DNA of 64,000 nt. It comes from JAAYLC01 sp964636665. Lineage in GTDB: Bacteria; Bacteroidota; Bacteroidia; Flavobacteriales; Flavobacteriaceae. This document shows, in pieces, positions 63,311-64,000 of this stretch. Made by a program: the position numbers and the translations under genes. Under the pieces are notes generated by a model, which was not told where the DNA came from, ran no database searches, and was given only the letters and a program-made list of their open reading frames with translations. Within the stretch, counting starts at the first letter, position 1. Each line of letters opens with the position of its first letter. Where the stretch lies: positions 1 to 64,000 of the forward strand of contig CAZWVT010000002.1 in assembly GCA_964636665.1 (NCBI GenBank), read 5' to 3'.

Positions 63311-64000
63311 ATGAATTTAAATCGAATTCCAAAACTCAAGCATACCGATTCTGATAATTTTTTTCTCCTTGCCGGACCTTGTGCCATTGAAGGTGAAGAA
63401 ATGGCGCTTCGAATTGCAGAAAAAATCGTAGCCATTACCGATAAACTTGAAATTCCTTACATTTTCAAAGGAAGTTTTAAAAAAGCAAACAGAAGCCGAA
63501 TCGATAGTTTTACCGGAATTGGAAATGAAAAAGCTTTAAAAATTCTTCGCAAAGTTTCTGAAACCTTTAATGTTCCTACAGTTACCGATATTCACGAAAA
63601 TGAAGATGCGGCAATGGCAGCGGAATATGTTGATGTCTTACAAATTCCGGCTTTTCTTGTCCGCCAGACAGATTTGGTAGTTGCTGCCGCAAAAACCGGA
63701 AAAGTTGTGAATCTTAAAAAAGGACAATTTATGAGTCCGGAAAGTATGCAGCATGCCGTTAAAAAAGTTACCGATTCCGGAAATGAACAAGTGATGATAA
63801 CCGATCGCGGAACCATGTTTGGATATCAAGATATGATTGTCGATTATCGCGGAATTCCAACTATGAAACAATTTGCTCCCGTTGTTTTAGATGTTACCCA
63901 CAGTTTGCAACAACCCAATCAGAGTGTTGGCGTAACGGGAGGACGTCCGGAAATGATTGGAACAATTGCCCGTGCGGGAATCGCAACCGGAGCTGACGGA
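63311..64000 (+). CDS. kdsA: 3-deoxy-8-phosphooctulonate synthase (KdsA), 3' truncated by window
   Basis: Condenses arabinose 5-phosphate and PEP to Kdo-8-phosphate. The 230 visible residues hold LLAGPCAIEGEE, FKGSFKKANRSRIDSF, the VLQIPAFLVRQTDLVVAA block, TDRGTMFGYQDMIVDYRG and DVTHSLQQPNQ. The gene continues past the last base of the window. It uses the product of kdsD, whose gene is 57 kb upstream. Confidence 0.95.
   Translation, partial: MNLNRIPKLKHTDSDNFFLLAGPCAIEGEEMALRIAEKIVAITDKLEIPYIFKGSFKKANRSRIDSFTGIGNEKALKILRKVSETFNVPTVTDIHENEDAAMAAEYVDVLQIPAFLVRQTDLVVAAAKTGKVVNLKKGQFMSPESMQHAVKKVTDSGNEQVMITDRGTMFGYQDMIVDYRGIPTMKQFAPVVLDVTHSLQQPNQSVGVTGGRPEMIGTIARAGIATGADG

Noticed and set aside
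1..64000. CRISPR arrays, prophage, IS elements, toxin-antitoxin or defence islands
   Set aside because: No regular direct repeats, integrase, transposase, Cas or restriction genes were seen; gene order and composition are uniform.

Overview
The window is ordinary chromosome of a low-GC Bacteroidota bacterium, most likely a member of the Flavobacteriaceae. Evidence: promoters of the TTG-N17-19-TAnnTTTG type, A-rich leaders instead of Shine-Dalgarno sites, many SCxxxx lipoprotein signal peptides, a GldI gliding lipoprotein, a fused CcoN-CcoO oxidase subunit, MenB (menaquinone), DUF349/DUF368/DUF4625 families, and a small SRP RNA of the form seen in Bacteroidota. I found no rRNA, tRNA, transposase, integrase, phage gene, CRISPR array or recognisable defence system. 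No segment shows obvious signs of recent transfer.

Layout. 1-7.6 kb: end of an unknown gene, aspartyl protease-like protein, smpB, a lipoprotein, recQ (minus strand), then the envelope operon kdsD-tatC-lptB. 7.7-16.2 kb: dipeptidyl-peptidase III lipoprotein, SRPBCC/GyrI-like protein, a tiny membrane protein, an Lrp/AsnC regulator, pheT, a fasciclin-domain protein and unknowns. 16.3-29.8 kb: a plus-strand run of rsh (ppGpp), a Fur-family regulator, purA, an OstA/LptA-like protein, a class III aminotransferase, a TPR protein, two DUF368 (polyprenyl-phosphate transporter) paralogues, aroE and a DUF349 protein. 29.9-36 kb: mazG and a short-chain dehydrogenase (minus), 3-methyladenine glycosylase, SRP RNA (minus), glutaminyl cyclase, a beta-helix lipoprotein and menB.

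36.3-54 kb is the respiratory part. It holds a copper nitrite reductase fused to cytochrome c (nirK), nirV and a SCO copper chaperone. Facing them is a complete cbb3 oxidase locus (ccoI, ccoS, ccoNO, ccoQ, ccoP, ccoG, FixH, a SafE-like protein). Next come a histidine-rich polytopic membrane protein resembling oxidase subunit I, the di-iron repair protein Ric, two Rrf2 regulators with [Fe-S]-type cysteines, and a CoA-transferase. Four minus-strand promoters here (ccoS, ccoI, ric, CoA-transferase) each carry a TGA-N6-TCA dyad centred exactly 33 bp upstream of the centre of an (T/G)AnnTTTG -7 box. This is the geometry of a class II CRP/FNR-type activator site. I regard this shared promoter architecture as the most informative unlisted signal in the window: it suggests one low-oxygen or NO-responsive regulon.

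54.2-64 kb: ndk, then a DHH phosphoesterase-gldI-cyclophilin/FKBP operon, pepD (minus), and a likely metal-acquisition operon (a small His/Cys-rich protein, two DUF4625 lipoproteins and a ZnuD-like TonB-dependent receptor). The window ends inside kdsA.

Nothing here is a clearly undescribed multi-gene system. The best candidates for new biology are the shared operator set, the oxidase-like protein next to ric, and the DUF4625/TonB cluster.
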